The notes under the pieces were generated by a model. That model saw nothing but the letters and a program-made list of their open reading frames with translations. It ran no database searches and was not told the DNA's origin. DNA of 64,000 bases from Cyprinodon diabolis (Eukaryota; Chordata; Actinopteri; Cyprinodontiformes; Cyprinodontidae): positions 41,089,928 to 41,153,927 of the forward strand of contig CM060073.1 of assembly GCA_030533445.1 (NCBI GenBank), read 5' to 3'. Positions 61,583-64,000 of this stretch are shown here, in pieces. Made by a program: the position numbers and the translations under genes. The first letter of the stretch is position 1. Every line of letters starts with the position of its first letter.

Positions 61583-62110
61583 TCATGGTCTTGGCGCTAA
61601 TGGTTGGCAGTTTCATTTATTCCTGTTCGCTTGTCTAATTGGCCCAGCGACTCATTAACACTTATCATTTCCACCTGATTCCCTCTGCTATTTATGCTGT
61701 TTGTCTTCCTACCATCGGTGCCAGATTATTCGAGCTGTTTTGTGAGAGTAACTCTACTGTTCAAGTAAGTTTTGACTTGCCCTTTTCTGCTCTGTCAGTT
61801 TAGTTTTCGGACTGATTACCTGAAATCTGCTGGTTTATCGAACTTGGACTATGTTACTGAACTCGTCTTGGATTTTCCTTCAGCACCTCTTTGACACTTT
61901 GATCCTCTGGTCAACCTGGTTTGGGTTCGACTTCTGCTCTGGATATTCCCTAACGGCCTCCTCGGCTTCGGCTGGCGCCAGCTCATCATCACCCTGTGAT
62001 CTGGAAGCCGTTTTTTGTATTTAATAAAGGTTGTCTGTTAAATCTTGTAGATCTGTCTGCTTTGAATATTGGGTCCAAGGTTGCTGCGGAGCTGGACGGT
62101 GCCCTATGAC
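61583..62110 (+). mobile_element. LTR-like repeat, related type
   Basis: Begins TGTCATGGTCTTGGCGC and ends near CCCTATGACC. Inside are CATTTCCACCTGATTCCCTC, CTGCTATTTATGCTG (TATA-like, near 61685), TTTAATAAAGG (poly(A) signal, near 62022) and a GGGTCCAAGG block near the end. The order matches the 400-500-bp LTR-like elements elsewhere in the window, though the sequence is more distant. No internal retrotransposon genes adjoin it. Confidence 0.5.
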
Positions 62111-64000
62111 CAACCTTTGCATTATGCTCTTGTAACAAAACAGGTAAAAGATTTTAACATCACAATGGTGTGCTTTTGGACTGATTCTCAGTTTTTGTTT
62201 AAGGTAATTTGTAATGGATGTGGTCACTGTTTTGGTAGATTTATTTTTTTAAGCTTCGGTGATAAATTTGTTTTGTGTTTATTCGGAGGACTAAGCTAAC
62301 TAAGGAACTAAAAAATTAAGATAAAAAACCTTTAAAGTCAGATGTTTGAAGCTTTATTTGCATGAAGCTGTTGTTTTCTTATTTCAGCAGCATAATGTAC
62401 CGAAAAACAATCAATTTAATATGTTCTCTTTCCAGTGAAACTGTCATGCTGAGAACGATAATAAACCTTATTTGAACTCTGATTGGGAAGATAATGATAG
62501 AACTTCTTGCTCTGCTAGTTTGTAAAGTGAGGAATAAGTTCTATGATGTTTGTTTGGGTTGTTTTCATAGACCGTACAGTCTGGGTAGTATAAGCTCTGT
62601 CAACTTCATGCTTTCAACTTAGAAATGATCTGCTTTTTATCTCTTTTACATTTTTTTATTGAAGATATAGCAAAAAAAGAACACACAATAGATTAAACAC
62701 TGTTGTTACATATAAATTAAGGGTAAAACAAAAAATTTTTTATAGGACTAAATAAATCAAGAGCGCATAGCTGTACAACATGCAAAACTATACTTTAAAA
62801 TTTTCAACTTTGTATTCTATATTTTTATGTATGTAAATATCTTCAAGTGAATGTTTTAGGTTGACAATAATATCAATGTTGTCTAATTGAAAAACTTTTA
62901 AATGCAACTTTAGGCATCAAGGCCTCATGTGATCAGTTAACAAGGACCAACGAAAAACTGACGGCTTATGGATTATCTGTCAATGATTCCCTATTAAGTC
63001 CTTGAGAAAGATGTTTGCACTAGGCTAAGCTTGGCTGTGTGCTGCACTCTGCAGAAAACTCCTCTATCAGTGCTAATGTAATGTGTAGATGTATTGGTAT
63101 CATTTTGGAAGGGCCAGGGAAACCCTACATTAAGAATTGTTTTAAAATATTCATATCGTTGTGGAGGTCATGGAGACCATAATTTAGTCATGAGTTAAAA
63201 TTCAAAAATGCCCTACAGTTAATAAATTGTTTTTGTGCACATGATGAAAAAATGTGGTATTAACAATGAGTTCCAAGTTGTACCTTTTTTGCTAACAGCC
63301 CAGATTATTCCTCTAAGTTTTCAGCAATATTGGTAAACAAGTAAGAATGGGTCCATAAGTCAAGTTTCCTGTAGAAAGCTTATGAAAAGCGAACATCATA
63401 TTTATGTATTATTGAATGATACGTCTGTATATCGAATTCAGGAGTGAACTTCACTGACCCAGATGAACCAAGAAGAAGTATAATCCAGAAGCCTTGACAT
63501 ATATGGTGCTCAACTGTTTTATTAACCTATAAAATGCACAGGAAGGCATGTGGATCGAGGCCTTGCCTGAAAACAAGCAGCCCTTTTATTTCTATTGGAT
63601 CCTGGAAGACGTCATTAAAACACGTAAAGATTTTCCAGTTCATCTATCCTTCGAAGAATATTTTAAAAAGCCAGTTAAAATTTAATTTTGTGCTCTACTG
63701 TGGGAGAAATAAATCCCAATTATCTAGTACTAAAAACCCACAAACAGTTTTCCACACATTTCCATACTGCACTTCCTCTACCGGAAACATATGGAGCATT
63801 TAGATCCCCAGGGAGGAGATTTAACACTTATTAAACCCATAGATTTTGTAAAAAGAAGACGTTACATTATTCAGAATGTAAAACTGTTTACACAAGCAGC
63901 TCCAGATCAGTTAAAGAAGGAACAGAAAAAGAACAAAATGTCTATTGTACATTTAGAGAACGTCATATAACAAGACCTTTAAAAGATGAAAATATGCCTG
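62111..64000. other. Non-coding DNA and an open frame at the edge
   Basis: AT-rich. A plus-strand frame of about 78 codons from 63728 to its stop at 63970 contains MEHLDPQGGDLTLIKPIDF and KRRRYIIQNVKLFTQAAPDQ. The composition looks protein-like but I do not recognise it. It overlaps another open frame (63534-63803). Not called as a gene. Confidence 0.3.

Overview
The window looks like ordinary AT-rich nuclear DNA of a teleost fish. It holds two G-protein-coupled receptor genes whose closest recognisable relatives are vertebrate, set among repeat families typical of ray-finned fish: Rex1-like and RNase-H-bearing LINEs, Ty3/gypsy remains, decayed Tc1-like DNA transposons, a hAT-type MITE, tRNA-like SINEs, and long TA microsatellites. 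I see no operons, phage, CRISPR arrays, rRNA genes or functional tRNA genes. All assignments come from reading the sequence; no search was run.

Left part (about 4.6-11.2 kb, minus strand): a complete prolactin-releasing-peptide receptor gene (prlhr). It has a TATA promoter near 11.23 kb, a predicted non-coding first exon ending at 11064, coding exon 1 (8640-8180) and coding exon 2 (5703-5067). The coding intron splits the DRY motif. The exons join in frame to a 365-residue receptor. Both introns carry old transposons.

Middle part (about 11.2-57 kb): some 46 kb with no gene I can support. It is built from repeats, several nested. The clearest are an RNase-H LINE inside an LTR-like element (27.7-29.2 kb, with target-site duplication), the same LTR-like family inside another repeat (30.1-30.9 kb), a gypsy fragment that runs straight into a 762-bp LTR (16.8-18.3 kb), a 385-bp near-perfect palindrome (35.9-36.3 kb), a Rex1 LINE tail (21.7-22.5 kb) with a near-identical orphan 3' end (19.0-19.2 kb), and a hAT MITE with an 8-bp target duplication (39.95-40.23 kb). 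Less repetitive stretches near 36.6, 47.7-49.0 and 54.3-54.8 kb could hold conserved regulatory DNA, but sequence alone cannot show this.

Right part (57.1-58.4 kb, minus strand): one uninterrupted 423-residue beta-adrenergic receptor, best matched by eye to the beta-3 subtype. Beyond it lie non-coding DNA, one more LTR-like repeat (61.6-62.1 kb) and an unassigned open frame at the right edge. The two receptors do not form one pathway: the first senses RFamide-type prolactin-releasing peptides, the second catecholamines. Their proximity fits the ancient vertebrate duplication blocks that carry adrenergic and PRLH/NPY-type receptor genes. I found no previously undescribed biological system; the most unusual structures are the palindrome, the nested insertions and the predicted gene architecture of prlhr.
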